Shown: positions 12,101 to 23,934 of the stretch, in pieces
Position numbering within the stretch: the first letter of the stretch is position 1
Layout of the letters: the number at the start of each line of letters is the position of its first letter
Notes under the pieces: model-generated
Databases searched by the model: none
The model's input: only the letters and a program-made list of their open reading frames with translations
What the model was told of the DNA's origin: nothing
Translations under genes and position numbers: made by a program
Origin: Galaxea fascicularis
Taxonomy: Eukaryota; Cnidaria; Anthozoa; Scleractinia; Euphylliidae
NCBI GenBank assembly: GCA_948470475.1
Contig: OX419339.1
Location: forward strand, 8,831,502-8,895,501
DNA: 64,000 bases
Direction of reading: 5' to 3'

Positions 12101-13001
12101 GCACCTTTTTGGCAGCTGGGTAACCATCAGAATAACTGGAAATTGAAGAACAAGTTGACGAAGTAGAACAAGCTGACAGGGTCCTTAGTCGGACTGATCT
12201 TCTCTCAGGTTCTTTCTTTTCGCGTTTCCTAGACAGCAAATGAATATAAGCTTAAATCAACAAAAGATGTGGTTGTTGTTTTTTTTGACTGATTAATTTA
12301 TCTTTAGAGGTGGCACAATAAAAGTGAAGCGAAGTTACCTCTTCCCGGCCGGTTGTGAATAGGGAAAAACAAAATTAACCTACAACTGCGAGAATCACTC
12401 TTCATTTGATTAATTAACTACGAAAATAAATAGGGATGCTTTTCATTCCCAAACATATCAAATGTTAACTTACTTTGGTGAATTATTAACTTAGCATAAA
12501 CTTACCTTTTGACTTGGCAGTGTGAGTTGTTCTCTTGCTTTTTGGTTTCTTTAACGACGGCGGTTGCAGTTTTCGACTTCCATTCTGCCCAGGATGTGAC
12601 TACATTTTTTGGGACTTGTTTCTGAGGAACAGTTTCTTTGGTTTCCTCGACTACTGATATTTTCTCCTGTTCCGACTCATTTTGCGAAGAAGGTTCTTGT
12701 TTTGTAATTTCTGATGAGTCCACGCTGTTGTTGATCGTGTCTCTGGGCTCATCAAACACCTCCTCTGTCCCCCTATCTTCAGCTTCTTGGGTCAGCACAC
12801 CACCTTCATCACCCATTTTGTGATCTTTTAAAAGAAGGTCCATTTAATATTTAATTTGAACATTCGAAGTGGGTTTAAATTCGAATGCATGAACTTACCA
12901 AACCACTTGTCCACGTCGGGATCATGTTGTTGAAGGCCTTCGGAGAAGTCGACAAACTGTGGTGCATCATATTCATAATTTGGATCAATTTCTGAAGTCA
13001 T
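6178..13001 (-). CDS. TPX2: TPX2, microtubule nucleation factor / Aurora A activator
   Basis: The minus-strand gene starts at ATG 12999-13001 (MTSEIDPNYEYDAPQFVDFS) and ends at TGA 6178-6180. Exons: 12899-13001, 12506-12824, 12046-12228, 10744-11053, 9779-10119, about 9090-9254 (donor uncertain), 7994-8176, 7260-7403 and 6178-6582. Phases agree at all joins checked, giving about 716 residues (human TPX2 is 747). Hallmarks in order: N-terminal YEYDAPQFVDF and DKWF (Aurora A-binding type), RRSVRL, HFATDERL, SYKFKATELNHKIFE, IKAQPFPDF, PFSFDQRDKE, the TPX2 repeat EPVPFNLSTENRGAVKAEKW, and the C-terminal NSEKRAKERE and LVHKPNPIRKYRALEIK. TPX2 acts downstream of Ran in spindle assembly and activates Aurora A. 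A stretch equivalent to human KKVLPITVPKSPAFALK was not found between the 9.1-kb and 8.1-kb exons, so one exon may be missed. A SINE sits in the intron at 6.6-7.2 kb. Confidence 0.9.
6677..7010 (+). mobile_element. tRNA-derived SINE in a TPX2 intron
   Basis: The head is tRNA-like: GACCGGTTAGCTCAGTTGG (A box TAGCTCAGTTGG), an anticodon-arm-like part, then CGGGTTCAAACTTCG (B box) and GACCGGACC closing. It continues with a body resembling coral SINEs (GGGTCTTAAAATAACTGAGG, CTTCTCGGATAAGGACGA, GTGGGACGTTAAAG, GTAGGGGACGTAGTCCC) to about TTGTAAACTGCGTGGCTGCA. It is not a functional tRNA gene because the acceptor and anticodon arms do not fold properly. It lies antisense to TPX2. Confidence 0.75.
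7792..7978. mobile_element. Fold-back element in a TPX2 intron
   Basis: TATTTTACAGGTCA at the left and TGACCTGTAAAATA at the right are inverted copies with further partial pairing (ACAGGTCA units). The left arm reappears, diverged, inside the hAT-like MITE near 18459-18510 (TCTATTTTGCAAGTTACATT against TCTATTTTACAGGTCACATT, then CAACAGGTCAAAGTACAGGT). Confidence 0.5.
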
Positions 13002-13322
13002 TTTGCAACTTTCTCACTTTTAAATGTCCTCAAAACTGTCCGGATCGTCAAACTCAATGGGGAACAAGTAAGCAACGAAAATACATACAAACTTCACGAA
13101 ACCTCACTCTTCTAAAATCGTTGGATTTGAAACTAACCGCACTAAACTGACGCCAACTCAAATCGCGTCCTCATTGGTCAGGTTACGGTGTCCTACCATA
13201 ATAGGTAATCATTGCCATTTTAGGGTGTCATCTAAATTCAAAATGGCGGGGAATTTGTATTTGGGAATTGATTAGCTGTACACAGCTGATCTGATATAAT
13301 TTGCTAAAGACAAAGAGTTAAA
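13002..13322. promoter_or_regulatory. Probable bidirectional promoter, TPX2 / FG-GAP gene
   Basis: About 320 bp separate the TPX2 start codon (minus strand) from the first ATG of the plus-strand gene. It contains ATTGG at 13173-13177, which is a CCAAT box for the TPX2 direction, and no obvious TATA box. CCAAT boxes are typical of G2/M genes such as TPX2. Sharing of the promoter is inferred from spacing and divergence. Confidence 0.5.
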
Positions 13323-16300
13323 ATGTCCAAAGACATAGGTAAGGGTATTCAAATATTAAAGTGGAACTGATTTAAACAAGCCATGCGAAATTCTACTGCG
13401 TGTATCATTTTAAATTTCAAACTGAAGTTATTCTGAAATTGCTGACTGCTTTATATTGGGATACGGACCTGTTCCTACACTTGCGAGACACACTTTTGTC
13501 GAGTGAATTGAAGAACATATCAGTATTGTATTAAACATTATACTTACATGTAGGGCCTCTTCATGAGCCCCAGCCCGGTTACCGGGACGAATTTTGTCTT
13601 GTTTTCATATGACAAAATTTCAGCGCGGTAACACCTAAGCTAAAATATTGTAACTCCAAGCATTTCTAGATTGTTTGTTCAGTCTTTGAAGTAGTCCTTA
13701 GACAATTATTGTTATCATATTTTGACAGGTCACGATCTATTCCTTGACCCGACCTTGAGCAAGTTTGATCGTACACGGTTTTCCAGTGGTTTTCAAAACC
13801 ATAGGAGTATAATAGCCATGTCAATTCTTGTAATTGTATTACTACAGCTATATGGGAAACTAATGATATGGAAAATACAGCAGACAAGGCAAAATCGTGC
13901 CATCTGGCCTCAAAAGGCATTCATAGTTAAAAAATTCATCCTGGTAACCAAGCTGAAGTGTTCCTATGGGAAACTTTCCACATGTATTCTATTGGGATTA
14001 TCCACTGGATTAGCCTCTACTATTTGGATGATCCCACTTACTCTCTATTTAGGTACTGTTACCTTTTTTATCTTTAATGTATTTAACTATATGTTAAATA
14101 CATTAACATATAGTTAAATACATTAACATACATTATCCTCTGCAGGTTGAGTTGAGTTGAATAAGACATACTTATCCTTATTCTTTGATGGTTGTGTCTG
14201 AAACATAGCTGTATTCAGAATGTAATTATACCACTCTGTAATTAAAAACAAGTTTTAGTGAACTGTTCTAAAATCAAGCAGTGCAGATTTCAGTTAACAT
14301 CGTTTTCTACTTGGAAATTCATCATTCAATGTTTACATAGGCTATTGATTACAAAGTGTTTCTAACATTGGTCATTTTGGAGGTTTTGTAACATCTGTGT
14401 ATCTTTCCTGTATGACCTTTTTACATCTAAGAGAAAATGCTTGACGTTAATTTTTCACCTATCTAACTCTTCATTTGCTACTTTTCAGGACACAGGTATG
14501 AGTGGTGACCCCTTAAAACTCTTGCCTTTTGATGTTAGCAGAGTGCGAACTCAAGATGTTGTTGTTGTGGCAGCTGTTCTTGCTGCAGTGTTTCTGTTTA
14601 GAGCTCCTAATGTCTGGGAATTGAAGCCATCCTGGCAGCTTGATATTGCTTCTGCTTTCAGTCAAAGTACTGACAGAAATTCATTGTAAGTAACTGCTGT
14701 TAATGCTACATATTAGCATTTTGTTTGCTGGATGCCATTTCACCTTCCTAAGATGTTGCCTTCAAATTCATGTATAAAAATAATGTACAATCTTATTTTG
14801 TCACCCGTCTTTGCTTTGGGACTGAGACAGGCCAGGTGTAATATTAGCCAAGAAGGCATTGGGAGGGTTTTTGGAAGCAGAAGTGGGCTGTGATATCCCA
14901 GGTATCAACCCTTAAAAGACACACTTGATCAGTAAGACTGAATCAGCTTTGAAAAAAAACATGTAGTTACATTCTTTCACAAACATGTATAGAGCTCAGT
15001 TAGTGCTCGGAACTGTATGCTATGCTTTTGAATTCAGAAGTTTAAATTAATACTTGATTCCATGGTCATCCCTTTCACTTCATGATTTATTTCAGCAACC
15101 ACAGAAATGCTGAAATCAGAATTTTCTAGGTCATCTTGTGTACTGTAAGGTTATAAAGAGAACCCCATTCACCACAGTAGGTATTATACAGTGTATCCAT
15201 TCTTCTCAAGTGAGAGAGAGTTGAGGCTGTGTTGGTGAATAGAGGCTAATTAAAATGGTTATCTAAAATGTATTGTTATTGATGTTACCCATATTTTAAT
15301 AATCTTTCACTTATTGTTATCACATCTAGGCCACTTCCTGTTATCACTGATTTGGATAGCGATGGGATTAATGGTAAGTTAATGGTGCTGTATGCATAAT
15401 TAGGGTTTGGACATTGCTGACTAGTAAAGCACTAACCTGGTTGTCCTTAACTAACAGAAGTGGTCACTACAACACAGGATTCAAAACTTCAAATTCTGAT
15501 GCTTCCCCCACACGATGACCAGGATATGGCTTCTACTCTTCCTCATCTTCATGTGAAGGTAGGGTAATCAGTCTGTGAGGGTGAGACTGGGGCTAAACAA
15601 AAGGCTTAATTTTCTGGCCTTAAGATCTTCATGTTTTGACCAATCAAACAGGTTTTAGAACAATGTTGAGACCAACCCAGGTAAGTATAGCCTACAAGAG
15701 CGGACTCCTTTTCCAGGTTTTGTTTCACATTCTAAATGTGTAAAACAAGAGTTGGAAAAGGTGTCTGTTCACGTTGGTACTGGCTAAGGCAAATTCAACC
15801 CTTTGGCTTTGGTTTTCAAATTAAAAGTTTAGCCTACTGATTGTAACAACACTTCACCTCTGGTGATCAGACACACATCTAAATGCTGTAAGAGTGATAA
15901 TCTGTTTATCTTACCTTTGTAGGCAGAAGTTGAGCTTAGCTCTCACAACTCTTCAAAACCTGCCTTCCCTGTGGCTCTTGGAGTGGGATGTGACCAAAGA
16001 AGTGTCACTTCCCTTGATGTTTGTCGTCAGGTAAGTCAAGTCCTGTTATTTGAGTTAATAGGCAGCAAGGTTGGACATTAGCATTCGCCCACTTGCCCAG
16101 GCGAGTGTCTAAAGTGTCGGGCGAGTGCAAATCATCAATCACCGCCTGTTTTGTGAGTGCAATTTTCATCGCCAAGAAATTATTTAAATAATAAATTGCA
16201 AAATCATTACATGTCATTTTGCCGAGAAAATCTGTAAACATAAACTTTCCATTTCTATTTTGCAAAGTTTTACATTGCGAAGTGTCTAATAAATTGGTGC

Positions 16301-19300
16301 TGAAAGGCAACATAATATGGCCTCCTTCTAGTGATAATTACATAGCACATGTACTTTTACAAAGTGATACTGCTGGTCACTATTGAGCCATCAGTGATCA
16401 CCAATCCCGAGAAGAACAGACACGTTTACTCGCAAAATGCAGGGATCTCACAAAGATTCATCATTAAAAATCTATTTGAAATATAAAGTAAGTGCCTCTA
16501 TTGTGTTTTCTTGGGGTTTATGGTCTTTAAATAGAAATTTTCATTGAAGTAGTAATCCTCATTCTGCCACGTGCTGGATGACGTTGCGAGGAGGTGGGGT
16601 AAACTTTTGGGCAAGTGAAAACTGGTCCGGGCAAGTGCATCTTTGAGGGTTGTCCTCCATACATTTTCTATTGTAATGATGACAAGAATTTGTTTAAAAA
16701 TCAAGACCTCTGTTACTTTTTGATCACTTCCTTTTTTCTCCCAATCTTTATGTTGGATTGAGCAGTGTTACTATAAGGGGAAATTATGCATTGATCACTC
16801 TCAGTGATTAAAGAGTTAAAGAGGCTTATTAAAAAATGATTGATTGGTTTCTTGTTTGTGTCTCTGTAGATTATAGCAGTTGTAACAGACAATGGAGTGG
16901 TGTATAGTTTCACAACCCAGTTAGAGCTTTTGTGGAAAGCTGAAATATTTAAAGGCCACAAAGCATCAGATTCAGTACATTTCAAGTAAGGTCCATCTTT
17001 CAATAATTGAAAGACGTTTTGATTTATGATAGCAATATTTTGCTCCTGTTGTTGCTGAAATGGATTTGCTATTTTGATTGCAGGGAAATTGCTATACAAA
17101 TTGTGCCATATTCCCCTGATTTTGGCTTGGTTTTGATTGGAGGAAAAGTGGCTACAGGGGAGCAACTTGAAGACCACTTACAGTAAATATGACAAGTCTC
17201 ATTTTTTGTGCTGTTTTTTTGAAGACTTTATGAGTTGTTGTCAAGATGCAATAGCTCATGACTTGTTATAACCAACTGAGAAAGAAAAAAACTGTTGCCA
17301 CACCCATTAAAATAATTTTAATGATTGCTGAAGACATATGAGAGTCATAGGCTAATAAAAAATATTTTAAAAAGAGCACTACATATAGAAAGTGATTACA
17401 CATACAGTCACACAACAATTAAGTTACTACGAAACTAGACTGCCTGACTTTCCTCATTCAAATTCACATACAGAGATGGCAGTGTTTGACCTTGGTGGTA
17501 GTCCACTAGCTCAGTATAAGAAGAAATTTGGTTTGGGCTAGTAAAATTTGAGAACCACCAGCCACTGGGTTACTTGTAATAAAAGAGATTTTGAATATAT
17601 TCGAATATATTATTGATGAAAAGAAATTCAACTGATTTTGAGCAAAGCTGATCCCAAAACAGAAAAGAAAAGAAAAGAATATGACACAAACTCGGTAATT
17701 GCAGCATTCGTCTTAAGAGGCTATCAACACTTGGCCACCAAATGACACCACTTGGCTACCCTTGGCTATTATATCTCACACTCCACTAGCTCATGGACTA
17801 GTTTGTTAAAAAGTTAAGGTTGAGCACTGGATGGGAATAATTTTGCTGAAACATGAAACAACAAAAGCAAAGTGCGCTTCCTAGTACATGAACCTCACAC
17901 GCTCATAGATTTCCTTCCTCCCTTGCTCGAGAGTTTGCCATTGAAGATGGTGCATCCTCATAAGATAGACCAAGGTAGAAAATACAGTTGACACTGTTTT
18001 ACAGACTATGAGGAAACCTTGTTTTAAAGAACTAAAATGTATCTTTTGATCAATAGGCACAATCATCAACACAACATGTCTACTGAGCTCTCTGCAGAGG
18101 AGATAGCTAAACTTCCACCAAGGCGACTTCGTCCTGCAAAAATGGTATCTCAGCCTCATTCCTTGCATAATTTAACTTAAATTATCTGTAAAGTTCTTTT
18201 AAGAGAAGTCAGCAAGTTTGAGGGTCCAACATAGGTTTGACGTGATGCGGGATGAGGCGGGATGTGGGATGCAAGAAATTTTAAAGAGCGGGATGCGGGA
18301 TGGATAAAATAGACGGCTACGCGTCCTCTCTTACTAAGATGGAAGTGTGAGCTTTGTTTCTATGTAGTCGTTATAGAGGAGCTTATGTTACATCCACAGG
18401 GTTCACGCAAAATCTACAAAACTCCCCCAGCGTGAGTAACGCTCATTGGGGGCGGCTGGTCTATTTTGCAAGTTACATTCAACAGGTCAAAGTACAGGTC
18501 ACCGCGCTAAAACAAAATCTTCCTTTTAAGAAATTGCTAGCTTTTTACCCCTTTATCGATAATTAGTGGCTACTCAGCTAGGTTCCAAATACCCTGAGCG
18601 GAGTTTTCGTTCGCGGCTTCGGTGTCTCACCTACAGTATACAAAGCGCCGCGCAAACGGTTTCAACACGTATGCTGATACGCTTCTCGTTAACGCCCTCA
18701 TCTGTGACTACAATATAATAGCTATGTAAGTTAACAATTTCCTAAAAACTTAGACGTTACGCGGAGAACTGCGTCTTTTACCAGACGGGATCGGGATAGA
18801 CTTTCTGAGTAGGGCGGGATAGCGGGATGAAGTCAAAAATAGCGGTGGGGTGCGGGATTGAGAAAGCCTATGTTGGACCCTCAAGTTTGTGAAGATAAAT
18901 TTGTGTCTGCCATTCACTATCCACCCTGTCATTGCTGAGGAAAGGGCTCTCTCGTAGGCTGAAAACTTGTCATGATGTACAAGAAATGTCTGCACGTCAT
19001 TCCACCTTTGCAAACATTGTTTTGCCGAGTAGTATGCCCGGCCAACACCTCATGCAATCAGTGTCGCTGAAGAAGTTGCTGAAACCTTTATTTGAGCAGA
19101 AGTGTTTTTGTGTTTTTTCAGCCTACTGAAGAGCAGGAACACTTTTCCACCTACGCACTGAACAGTAAAACTGGAGCAACTCACTGGAAACATGAACCAG
19201 GTGACTACGAAACAGAGAAGACATCCAGAGAGGTACAGTACCACTATTAATAGAAAAATAATTTTTACTGAAATCAGTTTAAGCAAGGAAAGGGAGTTTT

Positions 19301-22300
19301 TCTCTCCACAGGAATTTGATCATACCTTCTTTCTGCAAAATAAAACGTACTCAGTTTTTCTTGTATATTGTATCATTTATACTGAACATTTTCGTCGTGT
19401 TAGTAAGGAAGTGTGTAATTGTGCGAAGTAAGCCGTTTGTTGCAGATGTATCTTTACCTGAACCCTCACGGCTACAAAACTCCAGTAGCTTGTAGAGGAG
19501 CCGGGCGTATTTTGGGGCGAAAGAGGGCTGAGTTTTTATTTTTTGTGAAAACCTGTGTTATGAACTCGAAGATTAAGGAAAAAAGCAAATGTGACCAAGG
19601 GGTGGGCGTCGCCCCCTACGATTCGTTCTGCACGAATCCAAGATGGCGGTCTAAAACGCGAACAGCTATTTTAACCAGCAATCAATTCAAGTGCTGCTTT
19701 AATAATTTACTTGTCAATCGTATTCGTTCAAGGATCTGCTATCTGCATACCATTTCAAGCTGGCTCTACACTCAAGTAGTTACCACGTAGGTGAAGTTCA
19801 CTGGAGTCACTACACTGACTCACTCATCACGTCTCTGCCATACAGATGGCAACACCCTGCCGACACGAAGCTAAAAGTAGCCCACTTCGTCAAACAATCA
19901 CCTTCATCCTCGGCTACAAAACAAAGGTGACTACTTTATTTGCCCAAAAACTGATTGCAATGCCCGGGTTGCCCGTAAAACGGAAAGTAACCTCGATCCA
20001 GGAGGTCTGAGGCCTAGTGAAAAGCAATAAGAATCTGGACTGTCAATCACTGAGCGTTCATTGGAATGTCGGTCGTTTCTCCTACAAGTCGATTCGCCTA
20101 CACTGAAGTCGATTCCCCTGTAAGCTTTAATTCATAAGTTTGCAAAAGAAACATGAAGGCGAATCTGCTTTACTTGTGCAGGCGAATCAACTTTACATGT
20201 GTAGGAGAATCGACTTCAGTGTAGGCGAAACGACTTACTTGCGATCACTAAGGTTAGCGTTACCACTGAGATTCCTCATTGTTCGATTTCAGCGACTGTG
20301 ACAGTTGCCATTTCCCCTTGCTTGTAAGTTAAGCTTGATCCTCATCTTAACGTAAGAACATTCCATCTTTACACTTTTATGAACTATGAAATTGCTCGAA
20401 TCTTTGGTTGCAGGACGCCAGCTGGACAAGAGCTGAGCAGGGGAAAGCCCAACGCAGTTGTCATACACCGTCACAAGTCCATCGAGGTGCTAAGCCTGGA
20501 TTCTGGACAGCCCCTCTGCACATACGCAATCTCTAAAGAAGATATAAGCATCGGTGACGTAAACGGTGATAACGTCATAGATCACGTGGCAACATTTTTT
20601 ACGTCAGATCCTGTGGTCCAATCGGAAACCATTCCTTGCTCTGCTGTTGTCACTTCCGGCGCTGGGACTTTGTTTCGCGGGTCCATTTGCCGCCCAAGTT
20701 CGACATTTGGAAGCTACTTTGACTCGACCACCGAAGATTTCCGTGTTGAGTCCATTGCCGTTGCTCCATTACTCGTTCCGAGCCCACCAGACAGGACAGG
20801 AATATTAAGCCATTTGTCCGGTGATACGTTCAAGCGGGAAAGAATCCGGGGTTTTGACAGTGTGTTTGTCATTGCGTCTGGGCGACTGACGAGCTTTGGG
20901 CCTTTTGGAGAGTTTAACTGGCAGGTGTGGTAGTGAGTGACGCTTAGGCCGGGTGGAATTTTTTTCACGACTGCTTTTCTTTTATGAATCACAGGCAATT
21001 TCTGTCCGCAACTGGGCAATCAGCTCTCATACTGTTGAGAATAACCCTAGCTGAACATAGCTCGAGCAATTACGGTGCACTCTTTTTATCATATCTAATG
21101 AATAAAAGCATTGCTTGAGATGTATTAGCCATTTTAATAATAGTGTTTTCATCACAAAATGGGATGTTTCCTTTTTTTTTCACAGACAGACACAAGGCAT
21201 GCCTGGGATACCTACAGCTCCGTGGAAATGAACGCCAGGGAAGTTTTCGTCCCAAACATACAAGCTGTGTCCACCTCAGCAGGTGGATTGAAGGTGCGTT
21301 AAAAGGCAATTTAAAGAAAACACAATTTACTTGTTTCTCAGAAGATAAAAACTGTTGTAGAAAAAGTATTTTTTACGCGAAAATAGCTTTATTTTTCTCC
21401 AAATAAAGTTTGTTGTTTGTTGTTTGTTGCAGATGCGCGCGCGACTGTCGATTTTCGCATTATAGAGTTAAGCTCGCTGTTTCCTCTTTCTTCATTAATT
21501 TTATCCAGGACGCTGTGTTAGTGACAGGCTGGCAACACCTCACGTTAGTCTCTGTTAAGGATGGCAGTCTGCTGGCATCTCACTCCACACCGTGTGAACC
21601 ACTCTCTCCAGTGGTGCATGGGGACTTCACTAATGATGGCTTGATGGACTTTGTAGTTTATTGTAAAACCAGGTGAGCTTGTTGGAACTACTTCACCTAG
21701 TACTTCACCTAATAATTTGACATTGGCTCCCGTTCGGCTGATAGTGTGTAAAGTGCTGTAACCAGTCAGTGAATATTTCAATTTGTTTTATCGGCTATGT
21801 TTTTGTACGCCTTCGAAGCAAACGTTTGCGTTTTGGATGGGCGTGTCACCTCAAGTCCAACACCAGAGCAGTGGTGTGCATGTATTTACTTTTCTACTGA
21901 GTTGTTTGCGTTAATTGTAATAAGTTAGGTTAAATCTTTTACTGATTTTTATTTCTTTAAATTCAAAACACATTAGAGATATTTACAGTTGAAGGAAAGA
22001 GGTCAAAATGCTTGCCGGCGCTAATTTTGCTTTTCTCACGATAAAAACAAAAATAGGTCCGTAATGCGTACATGAGTGGCTTACTAGACCACGTGACAGG
22101 CGCTCGACTTTCGTGGACAAATAAATAAATCCGATCTTGCCATAATGTGGCTACGCACTTCGTGTAAGCCATACAAAAAAACTACATTGCATTCTCCGTG
22201 GAAACATTTCTGAGATATTTAGGGAAAAATTTGCCCCTGCACAATACTAGTATCGTTTGTTAGTTTATTCACCTACTTGTATGGTTGTTGTTGGTTTGTA

Positions 22301-22456
22301 TTACAATCCAAACAAACATTTTTCTTCAGCTATCTCGGCTTGTCATTGGATAGCAGACCCGGTTATTGGTGGACAGTGATTTGGATCGCGTGTGGACTGG
22401 GTGCTATTGTGATCACGGTTCTGATTCTTCGCCTTTTCGAAGAGGTTATTGCATGA
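13323..22456 (+). CDS. FG-GAP repeat single-pass membrane protein, homologue of plant At3g51050
   Basis: The core exons join in phase: 14498-14685, 15330-15373, 15458-15558, 15923-16030, 16870-16985, 17084-17182, 18057-18144, 19122-19232, 19446-19484 (weak donor), 19760-19926, 20414-20924, 21186-21293, 21509-21672 and 22330-22456. They encode about 656 residues. A short first exon, 13323-13338, could splice in frame to 14496 and add six residues (MSKDIG), so the start is open. The protein begins with a hydrophobic segment (DVVVVAAVLAAVFLF). It continues with FG-GAP/calcium-loop motifs (TDLDSDGINEVV, GDVNGDNVIDHV, GDFTNDGLMDFVV) and ends with a transmembrane helix (WWTVIWIACGLGAIVITVLI) and a short tail. 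Marker phrases shared with the Arabidopsis protein as I recall it: PPxxxDLxxDG, SKTGATHWKH-like, SLPYRWQHPADTKLKVAHF, HTPAGxDLSR-like and GDFTNDGLMD. Family function is poorly known; a secretory-pathway beta-propeller type I membrane protein is inferred. Confidence 0.8.
18221..18881. mobile_element. hAT-like non-autonomous element with 8-bp target duplication
   Basis: Terminal inverted repeats AGGGTCCAACATAGG (left) and CCTATGTTGGACCCT (right) are bounded by the identical direct repeat CAAGTTTG at 18213-18220 and 18882-18889. Eight-base duplications are typical of hAT insertions. The interior has GGGATGCGGGATG-type subrepeats near both ends and no transposase reading frame. It lies in the intron between exons ending at 18144 and starting at 19122. 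Confidence 0.8.
20072..20237. repeat. Inverted repeat built of GTCGATTCNCCTACA units
   Basis: The motif GTCGATTCGCCTACACTGAA and its complement recur about six times and form two opposed arms. It lies in the intron upstream of the large FG-GAP exon. It could fold as a long hairpin and is probably a fold-back element fragment. Confidence 0.55.
22050..22160 (+). repeat. Dispersed repeat, copy A
   Basis: About 110 bp matching 37505-37619 at roughly 85-90 percent by eye. Shared blocks include AAATAGGTCCG, ACTAGACCACGTGACAGGCG, CTCGAC, TCGTGGACAAAT and ATCCGAT. It lies in the last intron of the FG-GAP gene. The element class is unknown. Confidence 0.65.
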
Positions 22457-23717
22457 CATGAAAGTCACATCTTAACTGTCATGGGGTATGGATTTTAGAG
22501 GCCAAGTCTGAAAACCAGTGTGGAAAATGGCACGTTTTGTGCCTGAGTGACAGTTACATCACACGGTCTACAACACACGGCTGCTAGTGGTTTTGTTCGA
22601 ACACATCGTTGGATACTGAAGATCAGATACCGCTTCCTTTTCTGGGCTTCTGAGTCTAGTTTCTTACGGAAAAATGACGTTGTAAGGATTCAGTTAGTGA
22701 AAGTGTCATTTTATGGCAGCCACATTGCCGGGGATTGTCTGTGGCTTCATTCAAAAATTAGCCCTTACTGGTGACAATCAATTTTTCACACTTCTATGGT
22801 TGTTGCGCTTGCAAAGGGAACTGTGCCTACAGGGTAGGGCTGCTTAAGGATTCAGCTGTGCTTCTGAATTAAAAACGTGTACTGTTCACTTTCTGTGCCA
22901 CGGAACAAAGCCGGAGAGTTAAATTCTTAGGCATCAAATGTTTCCTTTGGGGTTCTTTGGGGCATTATGTTCAACTGCAAATGCAGAGTGAGCAGGGACG
23001 CCACTTAGGACTATACGACTGCATTCATCTCAACGAATTCATGACTAGTCATCCCTCAATCAGTGCTGCTATTAGAGGACTAATTTACAGTCTCGGAAAC
23101 TTGCTGAACTAGCCAAGATCTCATCCACACGTCACTGAGTAGCATGTTTAATGAATACACAGCCGGCGAGCGAATGAAATACAATCTTTGTTTCGTTATC
23201 AGTTTTTTCCTTCTTTTACACTCTTTTTTTTATAAAAATATATTTTTTACGAATATCGAGGTTGAAATTTGCGAAATGTTTAAGAAAAAAACCCAGGCTG
23301 AGATTTGGAAAAGAATATAATTTTGTGCGGTGCAAATTTCTAGATACAATTTTTTTTCTAAACAGTAAAACTAGCCCCAAAATAGACACAAACAAAAACA
23401 GCAGAAGTACTGGCCGTGTGGTGGATGCTAATAACATTTCTGTAAGAAGTTAGGTGTGTCATATGAAGCATCAAATATTGCAGTTGGTACCCCAATTTAT
23501 TCTAAAACGGAAATGTCATACGCTGTAATCTAAGAATATACACAAGGATATTTTCAGCCTAAAATCGGCAGAAAAATAAGAATATTCAGCATGGGCCGGA
23601 AAAACAGTATCCTTATGAAAAAAAGAGTGCATTTTAGTTTACGTGGTAAACGAGAAAGCGATTGAATAAAAAGGTTTTCAAAAACTCAAACAAAACAAGT
23701 GAGCGAGTCTTTGTTAG
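22457..23717. other. Spacer 3' of FG-GAP gene
   Basis: No gene recognised. The first few hundred bases are probably the 3' UTR of the FG-GAP gene. The remainder is AT-rich without clear exon or repeat structure. Confidence 0.4.
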
Positions 23718-23926
23718 AGGGTCCCCTATACCACTTTGGAAAATGCATTCACGTAAAAATATTGAGACTGTTCACGCGTCACGGATAATTCCCAAAATTC
23801 GTTCACATTCACGATAAAGCAAATATCGGCGAGCACGAATCACGAATGAACAAATAATCCTTAATCACGTTTCACGAGAAAAAAATAGTCCCAATCACGT
23901 TTCACGAAAAAAGTATAGGGGACCCT
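23718..23926. mobile_element. Short hAT-like MITE
   Basis: The left end AGGGTCCCCTATAC and right end GTATAGGGGACCCT are inverted copies. They are flanked by TTTGTTAG (23710-23717) and CTTGTTAG (23927-23934), an 8-bp duplication with one mismatch. The interior contains repeated TCACG(A/T) motifs. It shares the terminal AGGGTCC with the element at 18221-18881. Confidence 0.7.
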
Positions 23927-23934
23927 CTTGTTAG

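Noticed and set aside
13720..14117. Open frame with two hydrophobic stretches that could splice in phase from the small exon at 13323-13338
   Set aside because: AT-rich, no recognised motif, no clean donor leading to the FG-GAP exons; the FG-GAP protein is complete without it. Left as intron.
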